DNA of 64,000 nt, from NCBI GenBank assembly GCA_033030425.1, contig JAUFSD010000017.1:558001-622000 (forward strand), in the 5' to 3' direction. The position numbers were made by a program, and so were the translations under genes. Position 1 is the first letter of the stretch. Every line of letters starts with the position of its first letter. Under the pieces are notes generated by a model. The model saw only the letters and a list, made by a program, of their open reading frames with translations. It had not been told where the DNA came from and did no database searches. This document shows positions 11,971-22,980 of this stretch, one piece after another. The stretch comes from Verpa conica (taxonomy: Eukaryota; Ascomycota; Pezizomycetes; Pezizales; Morchellaceae).

Positions 11971-12605
11971 ATTGAAGCATGAGAAATGTTAAGATGAGGA
12001 TATTGGTTGCTAGATGTGTATGTGAAAGCTTGATCCTAATTTGCCAGGTTGTTTATCACACAGAACTAATTGTGGGGTGACTACTTGTTGCGAAGAAGAA
12101 AGGGTAGGTGGCGTTTTTTATATTATTTTTTCATTTATATGATTTCTTGTTTTATTTTTAAAATTTCTCTCTGAATAGGGGGTTGCCCGTGCTGTATGAA
12201 GAGTCTATTACTTTCTTATTAGGGACTGACTGGGTGAGGTGATCGATAGTCTTGGGTAACTAGCTGTTCATGGAGTTCACGGAGGCGTTCTTTGCATGTT
12301 TTTGTTATAGTTTTGGCGAGCCAGTTCTCCTTCGCATGTCGTGCCTGCATGTATCTTTTCAGGATTGATGATAGTACATGTAGAGGAGTATAGATTGGGC
12401 TTTAACTACTAAGATGCACATCAGAAAGCTTTCTGGTATCCTAAAAAGAAAATAGTTCCTTCAAACTCCACAAGCACTTCAGGGCCATCAGAGTTGTCTA
12501 GTGACGAGCAGAGTACTCTTAATCTCCCTAATCCTATTGACTGCTTGACTCCTATAATAGAAGGGACACAGAAGTACAGAACCAGGACACACTATGAGTG
12601 ATAAT
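11971..12605. other. Convergent intergenic region BZZ1/YDC2
   Basis: Between convergent genes: probable 3' ends and one TACATGTA palindrome (12375-12382). No gene seen. Confidence 0.5.
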
Positions 12606-13898
12606 TTATGATTCTTTCTTATTACATGTTAAAAAATCTGACACCACCTTCCCCTCCGCCAAATCTCTCCGATTCTCTTCCCAACGTATCCACGCCATCC
12701 CTTGCAGCAAGCAGTCTGCAAGGTCATCTAACTTCTTCCCATTGACTGTCTTTGATACCTTTCTCTCCCTTCCTGTGGGGATGAAATCATTGACTATACA
12801 CGCTACTCTCTTATCGAGTGACAATACATCTCCACCCTTGATCCACTCACATACCAGAGATATCTTTGCGAGTTTCGTCTTATCAGAGGTCCTTTTCTTC
12901 AGTTCTATGCCCATATCCTTATCTAGCTTCCCTAGGCCCTCTTCTCCGAGGCCAGGGTCACTCTTTTTCCGCTTTGTCTGTACTTCTAGGTACTTCTCTC
13001 CTGCTTTTTTGATCCAGAACCTACTGACCTTATCTGGGGGGACACTCTCCGCTGCTGGACTCTCCCTCCCAGCATTCCCCTCCCCAGTATCTCCAACGGA
13101 ATAGAAAACTGCATGTAGCATGGCTTCAAACATATTTACTCTAAGTGTCCATTCTAGGATCGCAGAACCTCCATGAGACCTATATCGCTGTCGTTCTATG
13201 AGAATCGCGTCTGGGGAGAACCGGGACAAAATTGTGCGGGCGAATTTGTTTGCTAGAATTGCATAGTTTTCTGGGTCGAAGGACTCCATCTTCTTCCTAA
13301 CTTTCCGGGTTTTGACTAGATTCTTCTGTCTACTCCTTTTCGTGGTGGTAGTGGTGCCTATCTCTGGGTTTGGATCCTCTGGCGCTACTGGCGGTCGCTC
13401 AGCGACAGCTATGCTTTCCCAGGCTATAACCTTCGGGAGTGCTCCTGTCACCGTCTTCTTTCTAGATTCATAACTCCTCCCCTCTTTCCCAACCGTTGGG
13501 TCTACACCACAGTTTGGAACCTCAATGACACACATTGCCAGGTTCCTAATTCCCATATCAATACTCAGAACTCTTTTCATTCTCTCTCCTGTCTGCCCCT
13601 TCATTCTATGTCCGACTGCTTCTTTCTCCTTATCCCCCTGTCCCTCCTCATTGATCCCTAAGGACCTGTCGAAAAATCCTACCCCCGAGCAAGACTTCGT
13701 GATTCTAGCCGCAAGTTGCGCTTTCGTGCCAGAAGAGTTAACCCCAATTGACACGGCGAGAGATTTGAGCGCATTAACCTTGAGGGTGAGGAGCGATGCG
13801 AGGTGGGACGACATTGCGACTCCATATATACTGATTGCCACGGGGTATGGTTGGTCTGATATGTAGGTGTATGCAAGGGACCCACAGAGAGTTTGCAT
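12606..13898 (-). CDS. YDC2: Mitochondrial Holliday junction resolvase (Ydc2/Cce1 family)
   Basis: RNase H-fold endonuclease that cuts four-way junctions in mitochondrial DNA. Single exon, 430 residues if the ATG at 13898 is used; a second in-frame ATG at 13814 (MSSHLASLLTLKVNALKSL) would give 402 residues and begins right before the SAP-like DNA-binding segment. Catalytic acidic residues are visible: LSIDMGIRNLAMCVIEVP (first Asp), ILIERQRYRSHGG (Glu), and KLDDLADCLLQGMAWI near the C-terminus (last Asp pair). The upstream extension is not strongly basic, so it does not settle mitochondrial targeting. A long antisense frame at 12598-13104 is a shadow. ATCACTCG lies 40 bp upstream of the longer start (13938-13945). 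Confidence 0.87.
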   Translation of the reverse strand: MQTLCGSLAYTYISDQPYPVAISIYGVAMSSHLASLLTLKVNALKSLAVSIGVNSSGTKAQLAARITKSCSGVGFFDRSLGINEEGQGDKEKEAVGHRMKGQTGERMKRVLSIDMGIRNLAMCVIEVPNCGVDPTVGKEGRSYESRKKTVTGALPKVIAWESIAVAERPPVAPEDPNPEIGTTTTTKRSRQKNLVKTRKVRKKMESFDPENYAILANKFARTILSRFSPDAILIERQRYRSHGGSAILEWTLRVNMFEAMLHAVFYSVGDTGEGNAGRESPAAESVPPDKVSRFWIKKAGEKYLEVQTKRKKSDPGLGEEGLGKLDKDMGIELKKRTSDKTKLAKISLVCEWIKGGDVLSLDKRVACIVNDFIPTGRERKVSKTVNGKKLDDLADCLLQGMAWIRWEENRRDLAEGKVVSDFLTCNKKES

Positions 13899-14063
13899 GC
13901 CAAGCCTTTAAAAGTAGACTAATCATACATTTGGAAACGAGTGATAATCTGGGATTCTAAGATCTAATACCGAAAACGCCATATTCCCATTATAAAACCA
14001 GGCAAGGGCTAAGATACATATAGTACTCTCTAGGGATATTGTAATAAGTACAATTAGAACAAC

Positions 14064-15128
14064 TCAATCAGCCTTCCCAGCTGGAAACCCTCTCCACGCA
14101 CTAATTTTATCTACCATCCCCTCACTCTTCTTTGTTGCTTCCTCCATAAGCTGGTTCAATACAACAGTATTCGTAGCAAAATTCAATCTACTCTGCTGAA
14201 CATCCTCATCCGCCATAATCTCCTTTGCAGTATTTTCCTCGTTTGTCCAGTACTCGACCATCTTCTGCCGAAGGTCTTTATTACGAATTATTGTCTGGCG
14301 GAGGAAGTTATCGGCGTGAAGTCTGGCAGCGACGGTTTCAATGGCTTTAGTGAGAATTTCTAGGTTCTCTTCTACGCGGACTCCTTCAAGACCAAGGGTC
14401 CAGCGGCCAGTCTCAGAGAGAAAAACGAAGTAGCCAAGCACCCCGTCGAGGGCAGCCATAGCGAGACCACGGTATAAAGCGAGGCGCCAGTGGGTCCATT
14501 GGATCTCTTGCTGGGTTTTGGCAATGGTATTGAGCGTGTGGGCCGAGGTTGAAATGCCGACCTTATAGATTTCTGCTAGAAACAATCCAACACCAGCGAT
14601 AGTAGCCTGAGTCCTCCAGATCACACCATGGCGGGAAAAGAACGATGATGTGACAATTCCAATGACAGCGATATGCAGGAGATGTGGCAGTGCTATCATT
14701 GGAAGCGCATAGATTAGGAATGTATTGGGATCATCGAGTGTACACCAAGTGCACTCAGCAAGGGGCCCAGGGCCATACGTTGCGTAGAGAAGCCGACCTT
14801 CTTTGCTACTTAGGCGCCGGCGGAGTATCTCATCGGTTGGTGTAAGTTCGCGGAGGCGAGATAGACGGGTGAACAGGACGTCGGTACGGGTTTGTAGAAA
14901 GCGGGATTCCGTTAGTGTGAAGATATTTTCCGGAGTGAAATACTCGAAAGTTGAGGCGAGTGCCAGGAGGGCGGTGATGAAAAGGACATTGAGAAGGTGC
15001 CTAGAAGCTGTAGGGAGAGGTCGCGGGGGGCCACGAGATTTAGTAGACTGGTAGAAAGCCTTGCCTCTAGTATATATAATAGGTCCGAAAAGAATGAGGA
15101 GGGTCTGGAGCGTAGACCAAGACACCAT
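14064..15128 (-). CDS. Conserved fungal multi-pass membrane protein, unknown function
   Basis: Single exon, 354 residues, start MVSWSTLQTLLILFGPIIY. Four or five hydrophobic segments are visible at about residues 3-20, 43-62, 135-162, 172-190 and 215-235, with a mostly polar, charged C-terminal third (about 250-354) that could be helical. A Cys pair in the loop (ECTWCTLDD) may be redox- or metal-related. The style is that of a widely conserved ascomycete protein without a characterised function. It is divergent from CCT3, with 282 bp between the start codons, so the two probably share a promoter. Confidence 0.75.
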   Translation of the reverse strand: MVSWSTLQTLLILFGPIIYTRGKAFYQSTKSRGPPRPLPTASRHLLNVLFITALLALASTFEYFTPENIFTLTESRFLQTRTDVLFTRLSRLRELTPTDEILRRRLSSKEGRLLYATYGPGPLAECTWCTLDDPNTFLIYALPMIALPHLLHIAVIGIVTSSFFSRHGVIWRTQATIAGVGLFLAEIYKVGISTSAHTLNTIAKTQQEIQWTHWRLALYRGLAMAALDGVLGYFVFLSETGRWTLGLEGVRVEENLEILTKAIETVAARLHADNFLRQTIIRNKDLRQKMVEYWTNEENTAKEIMADEDVQQSRLNFATNTVVLNQLMEEATKKSEGMVDKISAWRGFPAGKAD

Positions 15129-15410
15129 CGTGCAGGGTGGGGGTGTAGTGAATGATAGACGGTTGAAGCTTTGAGATGCCTGAGAGAGCTTTGTGTGGAA
15201 ATCCCCGTGGCCCCTTTAAGCCCCTGCGCATTAGGCCTTGGCGGCAACCAACGATACGGAAAAACCATCCAAATTATTCATCCCCCGCATCCCCCGCGAC
15301 CTCAACCCCCACCATCAAGATCTTTACCACCGCTATTCCTTGTTTACACGAATTTCCGTTCTCTTCAATAAAAGTCTTATCAGTTTAGCTAAAGGAGTCC
15401 CAATAATTTA

Positions 15411-17401
15411 ATGATGCAGGCTCCAGTGATGGTGGTGAACACCGGGGCGGGAGAGCGTCAAACAGGTAAGTTATTTAAAACACTTCTGTCTAGCTATTAG
15501 TAAAGTAATACTTACTAACAGATGATGGTAAATAGGACGCAAAGCCCAACTCTCAAATATTACGGCCGCTAAGACCGTTGCCGACATTATTCGGTCATGT
15601 TTGGGCCCCAAGGCAATGCTGAAGATGCTGCTGGATCCCATGGGTGGAATTGTGCTGACCAACGACGGTCATGCCATTTTGAGGGAAATTGAGGTTGCGC
15701 ATCCGGCTGCTAAAAGCATGATCGAGTTGAGCAGGACACAAGTTAGCCCCCCAGTGATGATTTTTATGGCGGAAGGATTGGTACATTGATGCTGGTCCTA
15801 CCAGAGCTATCCACCCTCTCTGCCTAGCTTCCAAGCAAATATTGACTTGACTACCCTCAATACAATAGGACGAAGAGGTTGGTGATGGGACTACAACTGT
15901 TATCATCCTCGCTGGTGAAATCCTTGCCCAGGCCCTCCCCCACCTCCAACGCAACATTCACCCCGTCGTCATCATCTCCGCTTTCAAGCGTGCCCTAGCC
16001 GACGCTCTCCAGATCATCGAAGAAGTCTCCATCCCCATCGACACTTCCGATGATGAAGCAATGTACCAGTTAATCTCATCCTCCATCGGCACAAAGTTTG
16101 TTTCCCGGTGGTCAAAGCTAATGTGCGGTCTTGCCCTCCAAGCAGTCCGTACCGTAGCGAAGCAGGTTGGCGAAAAAACAGAGGTAGATATTAAGCGTTA
16201 CGCTAAGGTCGAAAAAATTCCTGGTGGAGAGATTGAAGACTCAAGGGTACTTGATGGTGTCATGGTCAACAAGGATATTACCCACCCGAAGATGAGGAGA
16301 AGGATTGAGAACCCAAGGGTTGTATTGTTGGACTGCCCGCTAGAGTACAAAAAGGGGGAATCGCAGACAAATATCGAGATCTCAAAGGAGGAGGACTGGA
16401 GCAAGATTTTGGAAATTGAGGAGCAACAGGTCAAGGCTATGTGTGATCACATTCTGTCAGTCAAGCCAGATCTAGTAATTACTGAGAAGGGTGTCTCTGG
16501 TGCGTATCTTGATCATTTGCTACCAACTAGACGAATATTGGACTTTTTAATGATACTAATAAAGGTTAAAGATCTCGCCCAGCACTATCTTCTTAAGGGA
16601 AACGTTACGGCTCTTCGTCGTGTTCGAAAGACTGACAACAACCGTATCGCTCGTGCTACTGGCGCCACTATTGTCAATCGTGTTGATGATATCGCCGAGT
16701 CAGATGTCGGGACCGGTTGTGGTCTTTTTGAGATTGAGAAAATAGGTGACGAGTATGAACCCCCTCTCTACAGCTTACTACCCACCTAATATTATCTAGA
16801 TACTTCACCTTTATCACCGGGTGTGCCGATCCCAAGGCCTGTACTATCCTTCTCCGCGGTCCCTCAAAAGATATCCTCAACGAGATCGAACGAAATCTCC
16901 AAGACGCCATGTCCGTTGCTCGCAACGTCTTCTTCCACCCTCGTCTGTCTCCTGGTGGAGGTGCCACTGAAATGGCTGTCTCTGTTCGTCTTGCAGAGCT
17001 TGGGAAATCTGTAGAGGGTGTTGAGCAGTGGCCCTACCGTAGCGTCGCTGAGGCAATGGAGGTTATTCCAAGAACTCTCATCCAAAACTGCGGTGCATCC
17101 CCAATTAGGGTACTTACCCAGCTGAGGGCTAAACATGCCCAAAAAGAGTATACCTTTGGAATCGATGGCGAGGCAGGTAAAGTAGTTGATATGAAGGAGT
17201 ATGGTGTTTGGGAACCAGAGGCGGTTAAACTGCAGAGTATTAAGACTGCTATTGAGGTTAGTTTTAGCCCTTACCAATGATGTACTTTAGGAGATCACTA
17301 CTAATAAATAAGGATAGTCTGCTTGCCTCCTTCTTCGTGTCGATGAGATATGTGGTGCGAAAGGTGCTAGGCAGGGCGGCGGTGGTCAGGGAGGAGAATA
17401 A
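15411..17401 (+). CDS. CCT3: T-complex chaperonin subunit gamma (CCT3)
   Basis: Gamma subunit of the cytosolic TRiC/CCT ring, which folds actin and tubulin with ATP. Exons join(15411..15465, 15536..15741, 15869..16499, 16572..16752, 16800..17256, 17318..17401), 537 residues, the usual length. Group II chaperonin motifs are visible: GPKAMLKMLLDPMGGI and LTNDGHAILREI near the N-terminus, DEEVGDGTTTVIILAGE (ATP-binding), and RNVFFHPRLSPGGGATEMAV. The C-terminus SACLLLRVDEICGAKGARQ followed by a Gly tail is typical. Two adjacent ATGs (15411, 15414) start the frame and either may serve. All splice joins restore the family sequence without gaps. Confidence 0.95.
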
Positions 17402-18825
17402 ACACCAGTCTAGAAATGAAGGGTATAGATTAAACGGTGACATTTTTTGTAGACTAGAGTTATGAAAATAAAATACTAGGGCTACTATTGCATACCTTGT
17501 GGGCTAGTGGCAGTTTTGGTGGTTGGGACACGGTGTGTCACTCGGTTTGTTTGAAAACTGCCTAAACTCTCTAAGTCGATTAATTCTTTTAGAGATGAAG
17601 ACAATAAACAAATATGTGGATATTGGCCGTGCTACATCTGGTTTCAGTCCTAGACCTACCATTTCCTCCTATAATGATGCAGCAAGCTTGCGTTGGGCTA
17701 TCAGATTACATGTATGTTATGCTATACCTGTCTTACTTATAATTAACAAATAATACCCTATAAGTATTACACAAGAAAATTTATCTAGATAATTCCCATA
17801 GTAGACCTTAGAAAGAAGGGTCTAAATTCTAGAGTTTTATGTAGGGGGGAAGAAAAGAAAAATACAATCCTGAAATATCACTCGCCCCTCCTGTAGGCCA
17901 TAGTATGAAAAGCCACGTTCCCAGGGCGCCATAAATTGTTGGACTGCCGATCCAAATTAAACCTGATAGCTTTAATATGACTCGAGAATCTTTGAGCGCT
18001 TTGTGGAGATTTGTGATTTTGCGGTAAGACGTAAAATGATGTCTTGCGCTAGTACATGTATCGTGATACTCCTCGCTAGCCGAGGTGGCTGCCTCTAGAC
18101 CTCCGACGTCATATACAAGTGGCCTAGAGGGCGACGAAATACTCAGGGTTCAGCCCCGGAATTCCCAGTGAAGAAAGGAAAGCAGAAAGCCTGAAGAAAT
18201 ACTTGAAAAGGGCTCCCCTCACTCAGGCTGAGGTCCAGGCAGCGATCCGAGGAACTGGGACAATCTTATCAGATCCTGACTAACCTGCAAGCTTTTCTCC
18301 CCTTCCACTCACCGCAGCCAATCACAGCCCTGTCTGGCCGTTTCAACCCTGAGTGGAGGAGGCCAGCGCTCACGTCCCAACCTCTCCTCATCCTTTCCGA
18401 CAGCGACATCCAACCTCGAACTCTTCAACAATCACCTGCTCAGCCGCTACGCTATCCGGAAAGAGAAGAAATATCGCCAGTCCCCCTCTTCGTGGTTTAA
18501 TACAGGGAAGGAGAATTAGGTGTGAATTTGCTGGGGAAACAAGAAGAAAATAAAATACAAAGTCAAAAAAGGAGGGGAGTCAAGGCAGCAAGGAGCAAAG
18601 GAGACTGCGGGACAGAAGAGAATCGCGTGTGTTTTCATTCAGCCTTGGAGTCTCGTATTGCTTTTCCTTTTTGTGAAAGTGAATAGTTAGAGACATCTAC
18701 CAAAAGATTTGAAGATCAAGAGAGAAAAGGAAGTTCTAGAGAGTGTGTTGTGCGCTACTGCTTGTCTGCCTTCGCGCGACCTTCAACTTACTGTCTTTTT
18801 TTGTCATCGTCATCATCGTTCAACT
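17402..18825. other. Intergenic region CCT3/PCF11
   Basis: Contains TACATGTA at 17707 and 18053, ATCACTCG at 17877-17884 and a short CCTCTAG/CTAGAGG inverted repeat near 18090-18130. The stretch from about 18300 is probably the long PCF11 leader. A 66-codon frame at 18353-18553 could be an upstream ORF but is not supported. Confidence 0.5.
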
Positions 18826-21383
18826 ATGTCTTCCACACAGCTCTCGTCGGAGGAGATAGCAGAGGATTATAAGTCATCGCTGGAGGATTTGCATTTCAAC
18901 TCGAGATATGAAATCAGCAATCTCACGGTCATCGCGAAGGAAAATATTCACGCGGCGCAAGCAATCGCTCGGTCCATCGAAGAGCATATCAACAAAGTAA
19001 GCTTCCTAAATTTTCCTTACGTTAAAGCGGTCTGGTCTGTATTTGTATACTCCTGTCAAGAGGCTTCAGGTATGCCTCGATATGCGACGCGTCTCCTCTT
19101 AGTTGCCACTATGACTTGACATCTCTCTCTCACCCCTCCGTATGATGTTTCTGTAGATGAAGTCACTGTGCGATTATATAGATTGCTAACTTTTCTCTTT
19201 TTGCAATAGGCTGCGCCAGCCAAAAAACTCCCGGCGCTGTATTTACTGGATTCTATCGCAAAAAATGTTGGAACCCCATATACCCTATTCTTCCAGCGGG
19301 ATCTGTATTCTACATTCATGGGTGCATACTCCAAGGTGGACCCTCAAATCCGACGCAAGCTTGAGGAAATGTTGCATACTTGGAAGCAGCCAGTGCCAAA
19401 TTCATCATCTACATCCCCGGTTTTCTCATCAGAGGTGACTCGGAAAATCGACAATGCCCTTATCAAAGCCCGGACTGTGGCGCTTCAAACCCAGCAGAAG
19501 CAGATGAAGCAGGCACAAGACCCAAAGGGTTATAACCGCCCAGGTGTTCCAACACCTCCACCACAGCAATACCGGAATACCCCCCCTGTCTTGAATGGGT
19601 CTACACAGCAGTATCCAAATGGACAAGGTTATGAATATGGTCAAAATGGGTTAGGAGCGTATAGTCGAAGTACGGTGGGTGGAAAGAACAATCACCACAA
19701 TTATTCTAGTATAAATTCTCATCTTTATGTGTCCCAGCCACCGGTGAACCACCATCCAACACCGCCACCTGCTGGAATGTCTCAGCAGCTTCCCCCTGCT
19801 GCTAGCGTAGACAGTTTGCATAGTGATATATCTAGTCTGATTGAAACATCGCAGAAACGCTTTGCAGAAGATCCCCTTAACCAAGAGATTCAGAAGAGAT
19901 TAAAGGCGCTACTTGACTTGCAGACTATTTTACAAACTCAACAGCTTCCCCCGGCGCAACTGACAATGGTCAGAGAGCAGGTTAAGAGACTAGCTAATCC
20001 AACACCCCCACCAGTGATGGCTTTACCACCACCGCCACCTCCACCTCCACCTCCGCCTCCACCAGTTCAATTACCCTTTTCGTCACAGGATCTTGCAGCA
20101 TTATTGGCAACAGCGACCCAGAAACCACTTATGAATCTTCCGCCACCACCTCCGCCACCACCCCCACCAGCACCGGTGGCTCAAGGGCCACCGCAACTAC
20201 CTAATTTCTCATTAGGAGCGTTGGGTGGGCCTGATACGGCATCATTAATAGCATCACTTCAAAAAGCAGGTCTTCTCCCGGGGATGATGGGGGGTGCTGT
20301 TCCACCACCACCTCCTCCCCCTCCACCATCAGCACTACCTCCATTTCTTTTCCCCCCACCTGGAGGCAATTTTATACCACCGCCATTGACCCAGACACCC
20401 CCGCAAAGACAGGGGAAGCTGGACTGGCGCTCAATAGACGTAGAAATGAAATCTATGTCCCTTAAAATGTAATAGCTACGCGGTGCACTCTCTCCCATGG
20501 TTTTGCTCGATTTTTATTCTTTTATTTTTCGCGGGACGGCTGGTTCTATAGATTATTTGCCTCGTAGAAAGACGTATGCTGATGAGGTTTCATGATTGAT
20601 TTTTTTTAAGACCGCGACCACACCTACTTCCAATGCTGAACGAAGCGCTCCCGAACCAGTGCAGTTCCTGCGCAAGACGTTTTGCAGATACTGAACAGGG
20701 CAAAAGAGAAAAGGCCTCCCATCTCGACTGGCATTTCCGAGTACACCAGAGAATGGCGGAATCAATGAAGCGGGGACAACACAGAAGTTGGTATCTTGGT
20801 GAAGAGGTAATAATTCAACGCATCCACTCACGAGTGATGAGATATACACAAAACCTCATGTCTCAACCTTCCCTATTTATAAAACAACACTGATCAATCA
20901 CCAGGAATGGATCAAATCGCGCGATGATGGCGAAGATAGCTCCTCACTCGCCCCCAACGGCCCTGAGAGCCAGGAACTTTCCGCATCTGGAAAAATAGAG
21001 CAGGATCCAAAGGAGCAATACGTAGTCGTCTCGGATACTTCACCAACTCGCACAGTGTGTCCCATCTGTCAGGAAGAACTGAAGTATCAGTGGCACGAGG
21101 AAACAGAGGAGTTCGTGTTTATGGATGCGAAACAGGTTGCCGGCCGGATATACCACGCTAGTTGCCATGCAGAGGCAAGCAAAGATAAAGCTTCCGGCAC
21201 CCCACGGAGTAGAGCTGGAACTCCGGATGTGGGTGTTGGTGGGGTGAAGAGGAAGGCGGACGTGAGTAATTCTCTTGTAATTAATTCTTAATTATTCCCT
21301 ATATTGCTACTTCTAAGATACTAACCGGTGTTTTGCAGGATGTCGATATCAACCCTAAAATCAAGATAAAGCGAGAGCCATGA
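18826..21383 (+). CDS. PCF11: Pre-mRNA cleavage complex subunit Pcf11-like protein
   Basis: Subunit of cleavage factor IA; binds the RNA polymerase II CTD and couples 3'-end cleavage to termination. Exons join(18826..18996, 19210..20468, 20611..20806, 20905..21261, 21339..21383), 675 residues. The CID domain is at about residues 8-140 (KLPALYLLDSIAKNVGTPYT). The middle is Gln/Pro-rich with four or five runs of 5-10 prolines (about residues 335-460). After the join SLKIPRPHLLPMLNEALP come two zinc fingers: CSSCARRF..HLDWHFRVH, then CPICQEEL..YHASCH. The last exon is only 45 nt (DVDINPKIKIKREP). Intron 3 carries an ATCACTCG copy (20831-20838, minus). Confidence 0.92.
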
Positions 21384-22181
21384 AAAAAACAAAAACGTGA
21401 TGCAATTGTTTTTTTTTTCCTGTTCCCTTTTTATTTTCAGGTGAAAAATATCGAGATGAAACGCTCTTCTCCCCCCTTTACCGAACCAATTTTTCCATCT
21501 ATCTATCCATCCATCCATCTATCCACGTACGAATTAAAAGAAAAAAGAGAAAAAAGAGAAAAAAGATTAACTATATAAGGGCGTTCTTAGGCGCAAAAAA
21601 GCGTTGGGTTTGTAACTGTCTAGGGTTTTTTCTACCTTTTTTTGAGAAAAAAAGTCATTATATGTAATCCATAAATAAGAAAGAAGAGAGAGACAGAGAC
21701 AGAGAGACAGAAAGAACAAGAGAAAGAAAGAAAAACATGAGTTTCCTTATGCCGTGAAAAGTCCAATGAAATTTATCCAATCTCTCTTTTGCAAAACCTT
21801 TCTCCTTCTATTACTTTTATTACTTTTATTTTATTTACTTTTGCTACTTTTCCTTTCCAATTTGTTTCTGTGTATCTTACCTTTGTATGTTTTCTTCTAC
21901 TTCGTGTTTAAATGGCTAGGGTGGTTGTGGTTAGGTGGGGGGAGTAAGTCTTTCGTTTCATTTCTTTTTTTTATTCTGTCTTTTTATTCTTTTACATTCC
22001 CTGGGCAGGGCTTTACTATTTTCTTTTTTTTCCCCTTTCTTTTTCTTATTCATTTCTTGTGTAATTTTAGTGCGTGATTCATGAGTCAGACGCAATCGTA
22101 CTGTTCGTAGTAATGCTATTATTTGGACCTAGCTCTTATTTCTCGAACTCTGATAATCACCCAAAATAGTAGGAGCTATTG
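21384..22181. other. PCF11 3' region, low complexity
   Basis: Long A-rich and purine-rich stretches (GAGACAGA-type at about 21690-21735) and pyrimidine tracts (21780-22060). A 107-codon frame at 21754-22077 made almost entirely of Leu/Phe comes from the T-rich tract and is not called. Confidence 0.5.
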
Positions 22182-22735
22182 TAGGGGAACAAAAATACCC
22201 GGTCATTGGGATAGCAACCAGAAAGGCAACCTCAAATAACCATTACTCCACAACCACATTAAAAGCAAATATGAAAATTTAATTATGGAAAAAAAGCCTC
22301 ATTATTTTTATTATTATGAATATAAATCTAAAATTACCTTAATCATTCTTATCATAAATACTATAAAGGCAAAATAGACTTTATGGGCTAATAATAGATT
22401 ACTATCTCCACAGTTACATAGCTCTGATTAGACCCTTTAGGGTATGAATTATTAGGCTAGGGACTGTCCTCATATAGGGAGCATATACTTGTAGCCTAAA
22501 CATATCCAACAAGTTTGGGATCTGAGGAATTATGAAATAGTTTTTAGGGACCATTTCTATTGATAGGAACACCCAAGACACCAAACTATTATTGCAAGAT
22601 ACTTATATACTCTTGGAATATACCTATAACTTTGCTATACTAGGAGAAAATAAATCCTAAGTTCATGGTTGTGTTTTGTGGGATACCAACATGAGTTGGT
22701 TGCCATGTGGATGACCGGCTTTTTTTGTCCCCCTA
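22182..22735. mobile_element. Degenerate inverted-repeat element (MITE-like)
   Basis: Left end 22182-22219 (TAGGGG-AACAAAAA..CCGGTCAT..GCAACC) matches the reverse complement of the right end 22698-22735 (ATAGGGGGACAAAAAAAGCC..GGTCAT..GCAACC) over about 38 bp with several mismatches and indels. The interior is AT-rich with no coding capacity. Target-site duplications are not clear. This fits an old non-autonomous DNA transposon. Confidence 0.55.
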
Positions 22736-22980
22736 TAATATCTACAAGGATATGGGTAAGAATAAAAACGTTTTATAAGCACATCAATTTCTAGTTCTGT
22801 TACTATTCTTTACCTTAGATCTGGAGAATAACAAGGTACAGGGATATAAAAACCCTGATCTCCATCATACGATTATAGCTTTTACTATACATATAGCTAA
22901 AGGGGGCCCTCTTAAACCTGAAAACACCCCAAAAGGTCTACAAAACCCCGCTAGAGTCATTTCTAACTCAAAAAAACACT

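Noticed and set aside
18353..18553. 66-codon frame upstream of PCF11
   Set aside because: Could be an upstream ORF in the leader, but no initiation context or homology supports it.
21754..22077. 107-codon open frame rich in Leu/Phe resembling a membrane peptide
   Set aside because: It follows directly from a T-rich low-complexity tract in the PCF11 3' region; no family resemblance or plausible leader.
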